A stretch of 64,000 nt of DNA from Nectonema munidae. Its lineage: Eukaryota; Nematomorpha; Nectonematoida; Nectonematidae. Both the position numbers and the translations under genes were made by a program. The notes beneath the pieces are model-generated. The model worked only from the letters and a program-made list of their open reading frames with translations. It was not told the origin of the DNA and did not search any database. The stretch covers positions 72,501 to 136,500 of the forward strand of contig JAUIRK010000170.1 in the NCBI GenBank assembly GCA_030549495.1, written 5' to 3'. Positions 29,101 to 44,100 of this stretch are shown piece by piece. The number at the start of each line of letters is the position of its first letter. The stretch's first letter is position 1.

Positions 29101-32100
29101 TTATAAAAATTATATAACATGACTATAAAGGCCATCCAAGATTTAAATTAATTCCCTTTGTTCATATAAAAATTTTAGTTAAAGAAACAAAATGTTTAAC
29201 ACTTATTATAAATTCTTCACCAGACAAAACCTTAAATGCTTCTACATTTAAGACTTTCTCGCAACAAGGTAAAAAACATAATGTACCTTCTAGGGGTGGA
29301 GGTACTCTTTTTTCAAAACCTAGAAAAATGTTTGTCAAAATAGTTCTAATACTCTTAACAAATCGTTTTGAAGGTCTTTAGGGCAACAAGTTGATGCATT
29401 GTATATTTTTATTCGAAAGACACATATATTTTGGATCTCTCAAAAATGTGAAATTTAGGCTACTTTTTTTTTTACTAATTTGGTTTTATTATTTGTTATA
29501 AAACTACTCTGCCACCTTAAATAAAGAGAACATGATTATAGATCTGTAAGAATTCAACATTTCAGTAAGAAACATGAACATTTATCATAGAATAGTTTAA
29601 AAAATGCGTTAAGAATTTTAATAAATAATGTGGAATGGAGTTCATTAATAATGGCAAATTATAACCTGTCTTGCTTTATATTTTAGTTTGAGATCAAAAC
29701 GTTGAAATTTAATATATTTGTTGTAAAATTCGGCCGCAATTAAAAAAATCGAATGCTTATAAAATTATCAAAAAATTTTTTTAATCAAATTAAACTAGTA
29801 TATCTAGTTTAATTCGATACAAAAAAATCAATCGATTTACAAAATTGATAAAATATTTTATTTACAAAAAAATAAAATATTCAATATAAGAAAAAAAATA
29901 TATTTTTTTTACAAAAAAAGAGATCAGTGCATAAATGCCGCCTTATTTCCAATGGGAATATTAAGATGGTGAAAGATTAAATTATAAACCGGAAAATGCG
30001 ATACTCTAATTTACAACATGCAAAAATGCCTAATGTTTCAAAAGAGTCGCGGACAGCATTTGGCAATACTGAGAAGCCCATGTGGCATCGAACTAAAATT
30101 AGGAAAAAAAGTATTTATATAATAGTTTTTAAATATTCCAATATATGTAAAATTTTATTATTGTTTCTTGCAAATTAAATTCTCTAACAAAATTCTAAAT
30201 TGCTAAAACTAAAATATGATGAAGAGACTCAATGGAGATATAGAAATAGAGATGACTGTGAATTGTGTATATCAAGCAATATGTAAAAAATTCTCTACCT
30301 AAATATGTTTTGCAAAATATCTGAGATAATTTTATTTGTTTCTATATTTTGTCTGGTATGGATTTGATTCACTGTTGGTAACATATTAAAAAAAACGTAT
30401 CGATATGCAAGTGGTAACATCTGAACTCAATTGAGTAGTAGCAAATCAATATTCGATCTTTCCATTAAATTTTATTATTAACATTTTATCTTATTTTTAA
30501 AAATTTATTATAATTTCTATGTGAATTTTTTTATTTCAAATGAGGTAACCTTAACAATGAATGAAAGTAAAACTATTAACGTTCTTTACTTGGATTTGCA
30601 AAAATCTTTTGATAGGATTCCTCATAATAGGCTTGTTCTAAAGTTAAAATCTTTTGGAATTGATAACAATCTTTTATCTTGGCTCAAAGATTATATTTTT
30701 AATAGAAAACACGTAGTCGGTTTGAATGGAATAACATCAAACAGTTGTCAAATTATCAGTGGAATACCACAGGGTTCTTTGATAGGACCATTGTTTTTTA
30801 CAATTTTCATCAACGATATTACTTTCGACTTGAGTTCATATGTAAAAGTTTTTACTGATGACATCAAGTTGTTTAACTACTCGAAAAAAATTCAAATGCA
30901 TCGTTATAGAACGATTTATATTGTTTATATGAATGGTCTATAAAATGGGACTTGAGCTTCAACATATCCAAGTGCCTTCAAATTGGAAAACCAAATTCTG
31001 ATCAATTCTTTTTAGGTGGTGTGACATTGTCTAAAGTTCATGAACAAAATGACTTGGGTTTAATAATCGACTCAAAGCTGAATTTTAATCTCCATGTTTC
31101 AAAAGTTGTAAAAAAGGCATACTCAAAGATACATATGTTGAAAAATACTTTTGTAGTATCAAATACTGAAATTGCTGCACCTTTTCAAGTCCTTGGTAAG
31201 ACCAATTCTTGAATACGCAAATTAGATTTATGGGGATAGCTCTGCGAGTAATGTCAAGAAAATTGAAAAAGTTCAAAAAAAACTTCACAAAAAGTTTACC
31301 TGCTATGAGAAATTTTCCTTATTCCAAAAGAATGAAAATTTTGAACTTACTTTCAGTTTATTATAGAAGAAAGAGAAATGAAATGATTACTATTTTTAAC
31401 ATTGTAAAGAAAAATATGATAATAAAAGAAGATGTCCTGCCTGGTTTTTCAACAAGAATTTCTAGATCGCATTGATTCAAATTTAAAGCTGAAAGTTTCC
31501 AGAACAAGTATCGCCAAACATTTCCAACACAAAGAGCTTTTGAAGATTGGAATTCTTTGCCCAGTGAAGTTGTGAATTCAACTACGTTGAATGAGTTTAA
31601 AAAGAAACTGAATGCAATTTGGCAGTCTAGGAGATTGTATTATTTTGCTTAATTTCAAGATGCAAATCTTACAGGCATTAGCCTCAATTTTGCTTTAATA
31701 AATATGTTATGTTATGTTAAATAGATTATATCTCATTTTAGGACACATTTTTTTAAATAATGTCATCAAGTGGCTTTCTGGAGAAAACGGTTAAAATAAA
31801 CAGTGATTTAGGATGGCAGTAGTGTATGTGCTTAGCGGAGATTCACTCACCGATCTGTGAATGGGAATGATTACAAAAATCGATATTCACGGTTCTTCCC
31901 CACTTTCCGTGGCAAAAAGTTGATCATGATCCCCTAATTGAAATAACGTTATTCAACTACCAAATTCCAAGCTCCCATTTGGGAACATAAGTAATTCCAT
32001 CTTCGTCTGCTTTTTTCAATGACTTTGAATATGAATCGTCTGCGTTTTTTTTAGATATCGTCTGATTTCTAAGGTACTTATGGGTTAATTATTAAATTAT

Positions 32101-35100
32101 TGTTTATTGAAATTTATAAAATTTAGACTTGATTATAATCTGGCAATTAATTTATGATTGAACGATTAAAAATTGTAAAATGAAGAACTAAGAAAAAATA
32201 TTTAAAAAAAAAAACATGAGAAGCACACTTTTTTGGTTTTAGATTTTTATTGACAATTTTGGAATAAAACCAAATAATAAATAAAAACCGTAATTGATCA
32301 AAATTGACACTGATTTGTGCTATCAATCAAATTTTAGAAAATTATTTTCCGTTAGATGTGAAAGTAAAATTTAAATCTTAGATATTTTTGCTTTCCTGAA
32401 TTTTTTAATTATTATTTGTATTTTGTCTTCGTATTAAACACTAACTTTGATTTTGTGCTTAAATATAAAAGTTTCTTTTAATAGATTGGAAGTGATTGGG
32501 ATGACGTATTGGATGACGTTTTCTCTAAGGGAAAATCTCCAGTCTACTTCTTGTACGCAAAAACTGGAGAGAGTGATGAATATTCCAATTTGAACGTCAG
32601 CAAAGGTAAAACACCTTCTTTAAAATTTTTTAAAAATTTTAAAACGCTCACAGAAAGTCAAATTGTTGATTAATTGTTTAGACTAGTAGTCAAGCTATTA
32701 AAATTTTAAGTTTATTATTAATTCAAAATTCTAAACCAAGTGATTTCCAATCTATTTCTGCATCTGTATGAATGATGCAACACTTGGGGTATGGATCTTA
32801 ACTTCTCTGAATGTAGTCACCTTCAAATTGGCTCAAAGAATAATGTTACACAGCTGGCTATGATATACAACAAGTGGACTTTATTAGCGATCTTGGGGTC
32901 ACTATCGACAAAACTTTGCGCGTTGAACCTCATTTTTTAAAAGCTATTTCAAAGGCTTATTCAATATTTTTTCAAGTCTCACTGTATTCGATACTGGAAT
33001 AGCACTACCATTATATAAAGCCATCATATGACCACACCTTGAAAATGGTAACGAAATATCCCATCCAACGTGTACTAAAGATATGATCTCTGAGAAATTC
33101 TAGAAACCATGGAAAAAATGAGATGCACAAAACGTTTCCTCAAGGCCTCATTTTGGAATAGAATTATAAACGACTGGAATAGTCTCCCTAAGCATGTCTT
33201 TGATTCCCCTCTTTGCAAATCTTCAATTCACTTTTTCACACGATGCGATCCTCACAAGCTTATATTAGCTCTTATTTTGCATTATGTTATGTTATATTTA
33301 TATAAATTTATTTTGGTTGATTCATTTTACTTTTATCAAACATTTTCTTTTTTATTAGTATTCTTTTGAAAAGTTAGCAGAGATTTTTGTTTTCTTTCTA
33401 TCTAACTTTTAAGATAAACTCTCGACTTTAAAATCGCAAACATAAATGAGATTAATTGTATTCCTTTGTTTTGGGAGCCATTTTGTTTTTATGTTCACTA
33501 TTCTAATTTGTAATACTCAGGGAATAATCATTATTGTTTGACCCTTTTTGTAACCAGTAAAAAGAGGTAGAGAGGTAGAGGTACCCCGGGGTGTTTTCAT
33601 CGAGAAGGCACAATGCGCCGCTTGTATCGAACTATGAGGAAAGCAGGCTTGATGCGGAATCGAACCCAAGACCTTGAATTTATCCCTGTCATCAAATTAT
33701 ATTTATTTCTGTAGCGAGAAAATAAACTAATTAAATAAATGAAAAGAAATTAAAAATATTTAAAATTTAAAATACAAATTAAATAACTTAAAATTTTAAA
33801 ATGTTTTAAATTCCTTTTTATGATTTATTTTGTATTTATGCTTTTAAGCTAAAATATAAGCCTTCAATAAATTCTGGTTTGTATCAGCAACTTTTAATCT
33901 ATATCCGTGTAAAAAACAAAATTAGAAAATAACATCTTTATGCTTTGATATCAGTGACTATAATGTTAAAATATTTTTAGAGATTAATTTCTAACATTGT
34001 TAGCTCCTCCAATTTTATTAAAACCAAAATTAACTTAAAATATTTTATCCTCCTCTTTTTATGTTGCAGGTAGCAATAATATCAAAAAGCTTTAATTTCT
34101 GAGAATATTTAATTTAAAAAATAATTCAATAGTCATTGATAACAAAGTTGAATCTTAAATTTCATGCATAAATTCAATTCACGAACTTACGTATGTAAAG
34201 TCAAAATCACTATTCTATTTTAATGTTGAAATCATTTGATTCAGGAGGTGAATGTATTGAAAATCTCAAAATGAAGACAAATCGACCCCAAATGAAAACA
34301 CTCTCTTTTTTGAAAAAAATCAACAAAAAGAAGACAAAGCTTGAAAAAAATCCTCCTTTACACACGAACAAATTAGCAAAATTCATAAGCAAGAGCTGCG
34401 AAAATTTGGCCAATTTATCAAAAAGCGTTTCAGATCATAAATCCTCTCCAAAAAAGCCAAATCTTTTGCTAAGAAGAAAAAGCTTTAGTGTGATTAAAAA
34501 GATACAATCCTTCAGTGATTTGTCATGTTTTTTCTCGAAGAAACAAAAGAGTGAATCCTTTGAAGTAAAAGATTATTCAGATGATTCTTTGAAGAATAAA
34601 TGCTTTAAAAAAGTTAAAGAAATTTCATATTCTAACTTATATAAAAATTTATCCGAAGAAATAATGCAATGTTGTGATGATGATAGTCAAAGTAGTCCAG
34701 GAACAAAATCCAATTCCATCACTTTATTCTTAGGTATTTTTCAAACTTCATTTTCAATATTCAAGCAAATTTTTTTGTTAAAATCTGAAGAAAACTCTTT
34801 TTCCAATGTATACTTTTTTTAAATTTATATAAGTCAAATATGGAAATCGGCGAATAGCCTAATAGTGGAAGAACAGGGTTTTGACCAAGTGACACTGGAT
34901 TCAATCGTTGATCGTGACGTATTATGATAGGTACATTATTTAAAGTTAGTATAATATGGGATAGGAAGCTTTTCTTTTTTTGTACAAAATAGTTGTGAAT
35001 TCTAGATTAATATAATTATATAAATCCTTTCTTTTGGAATTTAAATAGAGAAAATGATTGACCAACCAATGCCTTCTCTTTACATCCAGTTTTGATAACT

Positions 35101-38100
35101 AAAATGCTTTTAAGTTTAGTCGTCGGAAAAAGTTCATTTATATTTTTTAATAAATATCAAACAATTCTTATTAGAGTATTCGAATTTTAGCACTCAAAAC
35201 ACGTTATTTTGTTTGTAAAATTAAGAAAGTCATTTGAATGAATATACTTTAATTATTCATTTAATCATTTTTTAATCATCAGAAACAAAATGTACTTTTC
35301 CTTATTCAATAATTATATTTATGCCACTTTTTTGCTAATAAGATGATTTGTATTCAAGCTTTGTGCAAAAAATTTGCAAAAGTAATGTATTTATTGTTTT
35401 TAAACAGTAATCTATTGATGTTAACTAAAAATATTAAAATTTTCAAAGATTTAAATATCTTATTTCCAGTTCATCTCGTATAACATCAAACCTAAAAAAG
35501 TTTATATAACCTTTGATTTTGATACAATGAACTCAATATTCTATCAATTACTATCTTATCGAAAAAAAAACAGTTTAATTTTTGAAATCTGAGTGTGAAA
35601 TTACATTATATAAGCATATTCAGACTTATGATAAGAAATGCAGTAACAAGAAACTTCATAGCCATTTTGTACCAAATTTTAACGTAGTGATCCCAATCTT
35701 AAAATCTCTGCCTAAAGATCTTTCAATCCATTATTTTCCACCTTTAGATTCATCAAGCGAGATACAATAGCGTACCAAAAGCATAAAGAGTGGGTTTGTT
35801 TCGCGCAACAAAATATATTGGTATTAATATATATTATATATCAAAAATAAGAGTGTAATTCCAATATACTTTAAATTTATGTATTGATAGCTCTTACCGC
35901 CCTTTTCTTCCACCTATATGCATGTATTATTCAATTTTCTGTTTTTTGACAGGTCGATCTGTCATCATCACATGTGCTAAGTACGCGCATGGGCCCATAT
36001 GTTTCTAATAAAAGTATATAATTTTGCCGTTTATTATGAGAAGACAACATACAACTAAATTGAAATCATTTAATAAGAAAACATGATATTGAATAATAAT
36101 CTTTGATTACAAAAATTATTAAATCAGCTATCCTAGAAACAGAGAATAAGTGCAAGTGAAGATCCCACATACTCTTCCATTTTGAGGTGAAAGATCTTCA
36201 GCTTTTAGGGCAAACAATTTTTGGCTTAAAAAATCTTCTTTTTTTTTTGACATTTTTGAGTTATTGCACAAAAATTTTGACCTAAAGAAAATTTTAAAGT
36301 TTCTTGAATTAAAAAGGCTCTAATAAAAATTAAATAGGCTAATAACTATAGCTTTAAAATAAATATTTAATATTTTGTTTTTTATAAATAGTTTAAATTA
36401 AATAATCATTGAAAATATTTTAATTTTTGGTTTTCTAAAAACAGTCTTACACATAATATATTTTTCAGTTTTTATTTAACTCATAAAATATTTTTATTGA
36501 CTTTATTGACCTAAAAAAATTCAAAAAACAGAAGAAAATATAGTTATAAAACTAGTTTAAAATTAGTTTGCAGGAACTTTTTTTCATTTTAAAAAAAAAT
36601 TGACTTTTATTCGCTCTGCTTATTACTCACCACATATTTACTTAAGTTACTTTTTAAGCGAGAAGTGTTAGGACTTATTTTTTTGTGGCAAAGTAAAGTC
36701 TTATGCATCGGAATTGATTGCGTAGCATAACAATCAACAATTCTCTTAAACCAAATCGTACTTTCACATTTTTTTTCGATTTGAAAATTTGTATTGCAAT
36801 TTCTATTTTAATTCAAATAATTTTTTCAGGCCTGTTTAAAAATTTGTATTTCTATAAATGTTTTTTTTTAATTTTGCTCGAAATCATTTTATTAAATTTA
36901 TTTTTTTTAATTAAAACATCATTTCATCAAAAATTCAAAAGCGAAGGAGGGCACATGCATAATTCCAAATTGTGCATTGATGACTTCCTACGTTAAAAAG
37001 TACTTGATTCTTCCTTGAGGACTTTGATACCAAAAAATCTAAGACTAATAAAAGCAACCCCCCGCCTGTTTTTGCATAAATAATGAAAATAGAATAAACT
37101 TTTTTTTAATAAAAATTTAAATATTTTTTTTATATATTTATTATCTACGATATTTTTATGATTTAAAATTTAGTTATAAAAAAACAAAAATTTTGGAGAA
37201 TTTACTATATTTTGCGAGTAACTATAAAAAATTGACGACTCCTCAACTAGACCTTGTATTATTGTGATAAAGAAGTGCAGTAATATGGCAAACAAATCAG
37301 TTGATAAAAATCTATGCACTATGACAAAAGTGTAGGCATAGAAGAATGTATATCTATTCACTTCGGGGTCGTTAGAAGCATTGTTTCAAAGAAAATATCA
37401 CTTTTATGCAATTATGTGACCGCAGCGTCCTCGCATGCGTAAATGACGCTCCAGGCCAAAAGTTACAGTAGCCCCTTTGGACAAAATGAAGTTGATTTTT
37501 TTTTTATCAATAGAGAACATTTAAAGGCTATTAGAATAATTTTGCATAATGAAAGACAAGTTTTAGATCACTCAATTATATGGGTTTTACGTGACAGAAG
37601 GCATAAATGACACTGTCCAAGATCATTTCCATCAGAATTGATAGCAGATTTCGAAATTTTTCTCATTCTATGTATATTTTTTAATTTTTTCTGAGGGATC
37701 TGCGTTAGAGTCAAGATGCATAGCGAAAGCGGCGTGAATTGGATATTCGAATTGATTATATTGGAAAATAATACAATTTAAGGGGCATTCTATTAAAAGT
37801 TGTAGCCCTATTAAATGATGAACGACACCATATTAAAATTGTTACACTTTCGAAAAGAGATGTCTATCTTCGTTATATGTCAGCACGATCTCCAAGTATG
37901 AATCGCCTAGACTAGAAAGAACTGCGAGAAAAGCCTTACCATATCTACCACATCAAATTCCCATTTCACACTTGAATTCCTTTAAGTGAGTGATCCATGC
38001 AACTCTAAATGCCTTTTTAATATGGACAGACAAGCACACACACACTTGCACACTGAGAAAGGCACAAGCCATATGCCTCACAAACAAACTAAAACGTTTT

Positions 38101-41100
38101 TCGCTGCATTTATTATACATTATTCTTCATTTTGTTATCTCTCAGAGAGATATCATCTATAAAACTTTTCTCTTGAAATAGTCAATTCTTAGTATCCTTC
38201 CATGTATATGCTGGCATTAGTTAGAGATACGGTATATATATATATATGCTAACCATCACGTCTATTTGTTATACTTACTATTCTAAGGTATGATAATTTG
38301 TATTGACGTATTTTATACGTTTACCTACACACACGCATACCGCGTGCAATGCTTCTTATCTTTCAACAGTAAAATGCGTGCGAATATAAGCTTTCATTGT
38401 TTTCCTGGTTATAAACTTCTTTTGTCTGTCCACTAAGTAGAATGTGATATTTTCATTGTGGTTGAGGTCCTTCCGTTATCTTTTCCACAGAAGTATATCT
38501 CGATACACCGAGATGTCTTGCTCATATACGTATATATAATACACTTATTACCAAAAATACCTTTTCCATAACAAAGAAGAATATACATCATATATACTCT
38601 CTTTGTATTGTTTCACAACACGCTTTCAATACTCCTTGTTTCATACGCTCCCAACGCTTTGATACGATTGTGTTGGGAAAGCCTTATTTACCCCTTCCTA
38701 CTCACATTTCTTCCATATTCGAAGGAGTAATGCTAAAATTTGTATCTTTGAAAGGAGATGTTAGAAGAGAGAATTTGAATGGAAGAAGTAATTGCAAACC
38801 CCTTTCAGATTCAAATGGAAAAGCAAAGCAACATGAAAGCAGCCGCAAAGTGAAAAGTGTTCAAAGCATCAAGAGTGTAGCTTCCAAAAACGCGAAAGAC
38901 TTGAAAGTGGGGAAGGATGGAGTTGGCATTTTGGAAAATAGCGACGTGGGACAGCGATCGTCTGCATTTCCACGAGTCGAAGACGAAGAAGATTCTGGAA
39001 TTTTGAATAATAATAGTGAGCAAGAAACGATCAGCAACTTATCCAGTGACTGCTCCCAACTCTCATCCCTCTCATCTTTGGAGAAGTTGCCACAGAATTT
39101 AAATTTTACCCAAGAATTTGCTTCACAAAAACGCGATAAAACGCTCAACGATTCTTCTTTCGTTCATAAAGGAGATGATTGGCAGAGTGATTTTTCGAAT
39201 TCAAGCACTCAATACCAAAGTTCTTTCCTTCAAGAAAAATCTCATTTTAATGAAGACAAATATAGAAAAGGTAATTTTTTAATTTCATTATTAAATTCAT
39301 AATCTTCTCATTACAGACATGTGATCATTTAATTTATGCAAATTTTAAACAAATTTTCTCACTTATATAATTTTTTACGCTACAAGATACATGAAAAATT
39401 ATTATTAATCCCTTCTCTTTTATAGATAATAATCTTCAAGTTGTCTCTATAGAAAAATTTTTAAAATTGAGATTTATCATTAGTCAATGAAAGTTATAAA
39501 TAAACTACCCCCCCCCCCCCCCCCCCCATTTTACAACCTTAACTTGTGAAGTACTTACTAAGATAAGTGCCAATATTGAAAGTTTGAAATGATAAATCAA
39601 AATATCTAACTTGTTCATTTGAGTGATCATTTTCATTTTTCTTTGTGGTTAGATTTAAATTTTGAATAAATTGAGCTGTGTTAAATAGATAAGAGCAGTT
39701 CCGGATTAACATAGTAGCAGATGTAGCAGCTCCTACAGGCCCTGCGCTTTACAAGGGCCCCGCGTTTAGTTGACATTTTTTTTTGACTTTTTGTAATATC
39801 TCTTAGTTTTCTTCAAATCTTCTTTTATATTTCCTCTTTAAAATAAATTTTTGCTCTTGAATTTTGTGGGTTTTATCTTTTTTTGTAGAATCTAAATCAA
39901 TTTTATTAAAAAAAATTTTACTTCCTGACTATGATTTGTAAATTTAATCGATCTGCTACAGGCCCCGCACTTGGTAGAGCCGGCACTGTGCAAGAGTTAT
40001 TAAAGATTTTTTTAAATGGTTCTTTAATTCTTTTTAAATTGTGCTATTGAAATAAAAATGAATCAAGAAAAAATTTAAATAAATTTAAGGAATAAATTTC
40101 GAATCTACTCTCTTGTGAGTCAAAATTGTTAAATTTGTAATATTTGGAACTTAACAATCAATCTTGTAAAAAAACATATTTATGGTAGAAATATTTACTA
40201 TAACATAATTTTTTTATGATGTTAGTAGTCTGTTAGTTTAGAAATTACAAACAAACATATTTATGTTTTATTCTAGCTAATGATGAAAAGCAAAAATGGC
40301 GATTTTACTATTACTATTTTCCCGTTCTAAACTAAAAATTAAAATGAAATATTTTTGGTCGAAAATATAACCTAAATATTTTCTATGTATTAGCCTTACA
40401 TTATATAATGGCTGTGTCAAATATTTGGGTAATAAATTACTAAATATTAACCATTAAAAATAAAAATTTTCTTTTTCTAGCTTATGAAAGAATAAATGAA
40501 ATGTGTCTCCTATCTCTTAACCTATTGAAACAAACTGAGAGAACTGACAATCAAAATGAAGCTATTGTTCTGTGTTGTGAAGCAATAAGTAATTCAACAA
40601 TTATAATTTTTTTATTTTTCTTTGTGAATATTTTAACTTATAGTAAATTTCCTATTCACTCTTTCCTGTTCTAACGAATTAAAAATAAGCAAATAATATT
40701 GAACCAATTAAAATGATGATTGACATTTTGTATATTTTGTTTTTTTGGATAAAAATGTACAGAACTTTTCCTTGTAAATAAGATAGATAGAGTAGGATGT
40801 ATAAATATGAGTCTTGTACATTTTGCTATGTTATTTTAATATTGGTTACACATTCTTTTTAAACAGACTTATGTTTTTTCAAAAAGTAAATAATGAAAAA
40901 TGGAATTAGACTTAAAACATTTATTCCTTTATAAAATTATTTTATATCTATATTTTTTAGAGAGTAAATAATTCTGCTCCAGTTTCATAATTGAAAATGA
41001 CCGATATGTATTATTATGAATAAAATTATAATAATATTTCCTATATATTTTGTCATAATATAGTATTTACTTCTTTTGTATACATACATTATCCCACCAA

Positions 41101-44100
41101 GCAGGACACGTTGATAAGAAGTAGTTTAATCAGTTAGGGTTAAGTGTTAAGTTGAAACTAATTCTAGCTTTATCTTAAATACATTAAACGAAAAAATATA
41201 CAAATCTCTACAATATGTTTTTTCCTTTGAGAATTTCTTTTAGCAATATTTTAAAAAGATATTGCACCTATTTTTCAACAAAGATAGTGTATTAATTTGA
41301 TATATGCCACTATTAAATCAAAATTGCTTTTAATTTTCTAAAACGATGCAGTATAAATGATTTACCATACAATTTATATTTATTTGCTGGCAAAAAAAAC
41401 TTAAAAAATGAAGGAATAATTATGACATTTTATCTACTCTAGCTTATGCTCGCTCGGCCATGAGTGATTCCTATGCGAAGCCAGAACAACTAACACAAGC
41501 CCGCAAACTCTACAACTTCGCTATTTTTCAGTTGAAGCAACGTCACGAAAGAATGAAATTTTTCCAAAAGTAAAAATACTTTATTTCTCTATTATGCAAA
41601 TTTGTGCTGCTTATATCCCTCCTTTTGTTTACAATCATTGGTTATTCTTTGATTTTCAACATCTTCCACTTTTTCAAGGTTAATGTTGTCTTTATAATAA
41701 ATGCGTATTCAAAAGCTTTTATCCAATCAGAATATGCGCGTACTCGTCCTATGTCAAAAAAGACCAGCGTTTTTAATTCATAAGATTAAGAATAATCTTC
41801 TTGAAAAAGTTTCGCTTTGACTGGGTTTCGAAGGAGAGCGCTCTGAACATGACATATTCTTGCTAAGAATATAAGTTTTATAGAAGTTCTCACTTTCGAA
41901 ATCTCCAGTTTAATTATTATAAGATATATACTCACGCTTTTGTAATTCGGAATTTTTTTACCACGATACCTCCATATCCAAACAAAAGGTTATGGAAATA
42001 AGAACTAATAGTTAAATTTAAGTTTCCTAAACCAAAAAAGTTTTCTATTCTGATGTTTAAATTAACTGTTATATCATCATTCATTATTACTCAATTAAAA
42101 CAAGAAAGTAGAATTATTCAGAATTTTGAAACATCAAATTATTTGAATTGTAGCGACAATATACCAGGAAAAGAAGTTTATTTGAAGTATAAGTTGATAT
42201 TTTTATTCAACAAGTTGCCTGGCTAGACTTATCCTCAACTTTTTTTAATAATTTTTTTATGGAAAAATCTTTATTTTTTATATATGGAATTGAATGCAGT
42301 TAAATATAGATTTTCATATTTCTAACAAGTGTCCGAGAAGTCACAATTGCGCATCTTTATCGAACTATGAAAAAAGGAGGCTTAATGCGGGATCGAACCC
42401 ACGACCTTGAGTTATCGAAGCCCATAATTATCTAACAAACCTTACTCGCGCCCCCATATATATGGTATTGCAAGGGGTAAGCAAATATTTGTTTATGCTT
42501 TTTGCGTCTGAGAAAACTGAAAGAAGCTCAAATTTGCAGTCATAATGAAAGTTTATTTTTAGATTTTGTGATGATGAAAATTTTATTTCTTAAAATTATG
42601 CAGTTCTATTCCCTTTAAAATATGAAAGCTATTTTTAACTTTTTATCTTAATTAGACCGTTAAAATAAGTAGCACACAAAATTAAATTAGGATAACGAAA
42701 CTCGCCAACAAAATATGTTGTATTGCCAAATTAAATATACGTTTTGATATCATAACGTTTTGCACACGTACGTAATGTATAAACACAACTTAGATATGCC
42801 ATTATATCCATACTCACAACACTAAGATGTATTTCTGATCGTCCGAAATTTGATAGCTTGAATTTTACTTCTCATCGGTAAATAATTTATAAAAATTATG
42901 TATTAATTTATGCAGACATTTTTATTTTTTTTTGACAAAAAGGAAATTTTTTAAGATTGTGTTTGTGACATAGGAAAAATGGAACGAATAAATTCATAGA
43001 ATTTTATCATAAAGCATGTTAGACTGATGAAGAAGAAATATACGATTATAACTTTTTTAAAACCCTTCTGCATTTTTGAAACATTATAGGTTGTCTATAA
43101 AAACCAGGCTTGATAGTAAATTTTATTTTACAAAAATGTTATTTAACTTCTCTAATCCCTTAATTCTATGTGTGGGATTTTTTTAAAACCTGTTCGTGAG
43201 TAATTTAATTAATTTATGTATAATTTGATAACATTTAAGTAATTATAAAAAAATATATTTGTTTACAAAAATGCATACGTCGAATTCTATATTAACTCTG
43301 TAATTTTTTTTATATTCGTTCAAGGAACAACTCTTTAACAAGAACATAAGCAATTAGCAATAGAAAATATGATTTATTTATTCATAACATCATTTTCCAT
43401 TTAAGTAACACGCGCAAATCTTTCAAAGTGTTAAGCAGAGATAATGGAAGAAGCGAAGAAAACTTTTCATCCGATCCTTCTCCATATGGTAAAAATATCT
43501 TTAAACTTTATTTTTACTTTCCACCAATTAAATTATAAACTTTCTCTCAACGATACAAGTTTTAACAAAGAGTTTTTTTTGTAATGTTATTTAAAAGTAC
43601 AAATGGACTATAAGAATGAAATATTGATATTTTGTATTTCTGTGTTTAAGGCATCACGCATAAACAAAGATACAGTTAAGATGGTTAAATAAATTTGTTA
43701 GCAGAGATACCTGTCTTTAGAAGGTCCTGATTGGATAAAATATATTTAAGATTTTTATTATTTGAAGATCTCTACAAGCATATAGAAACATATGTTCTTG
43801 AAAATTGTGTATTCATATTGATATTTTTTCATTTATGAAGTGTTGACTTGAATTTTGTATAATTTAAAAATATTAAAATATGTTATCATTATGTGGGATA
43901 TCAATGGCATTTTTTAATTTGTTATTAAAAGAAAAAATGCTTTGCAAAAAAATATTTCATACCTATTAGCATATTATTGCAAACGTAAAATGAAATTTTT
44001 CTTAATATTTAGAGCTCATCGTTTATTCCGAAATTTGCCAGGTCAATGACCTCATATTAAAAAAAAATCACCCTGATCCTCATTTTTAGACTATTTATTT

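Noticed and set aside
35582-35770. An alternative terminal exon in intron 7
   Set aside because: The 62-residue frame lacks a credible acceptor and does not resemble USP54 tail sequence.
38811-39148. Two - strand frames opposite exon 8
   Set aside because: They lie within a + strand exon with matching splice phases and show only low-complexity content.
42750-43400. Possible exon or promoter near 42770-42850
   Set aside because: No open frame, splice signal or motif beyond chance was found in this intron stretch.
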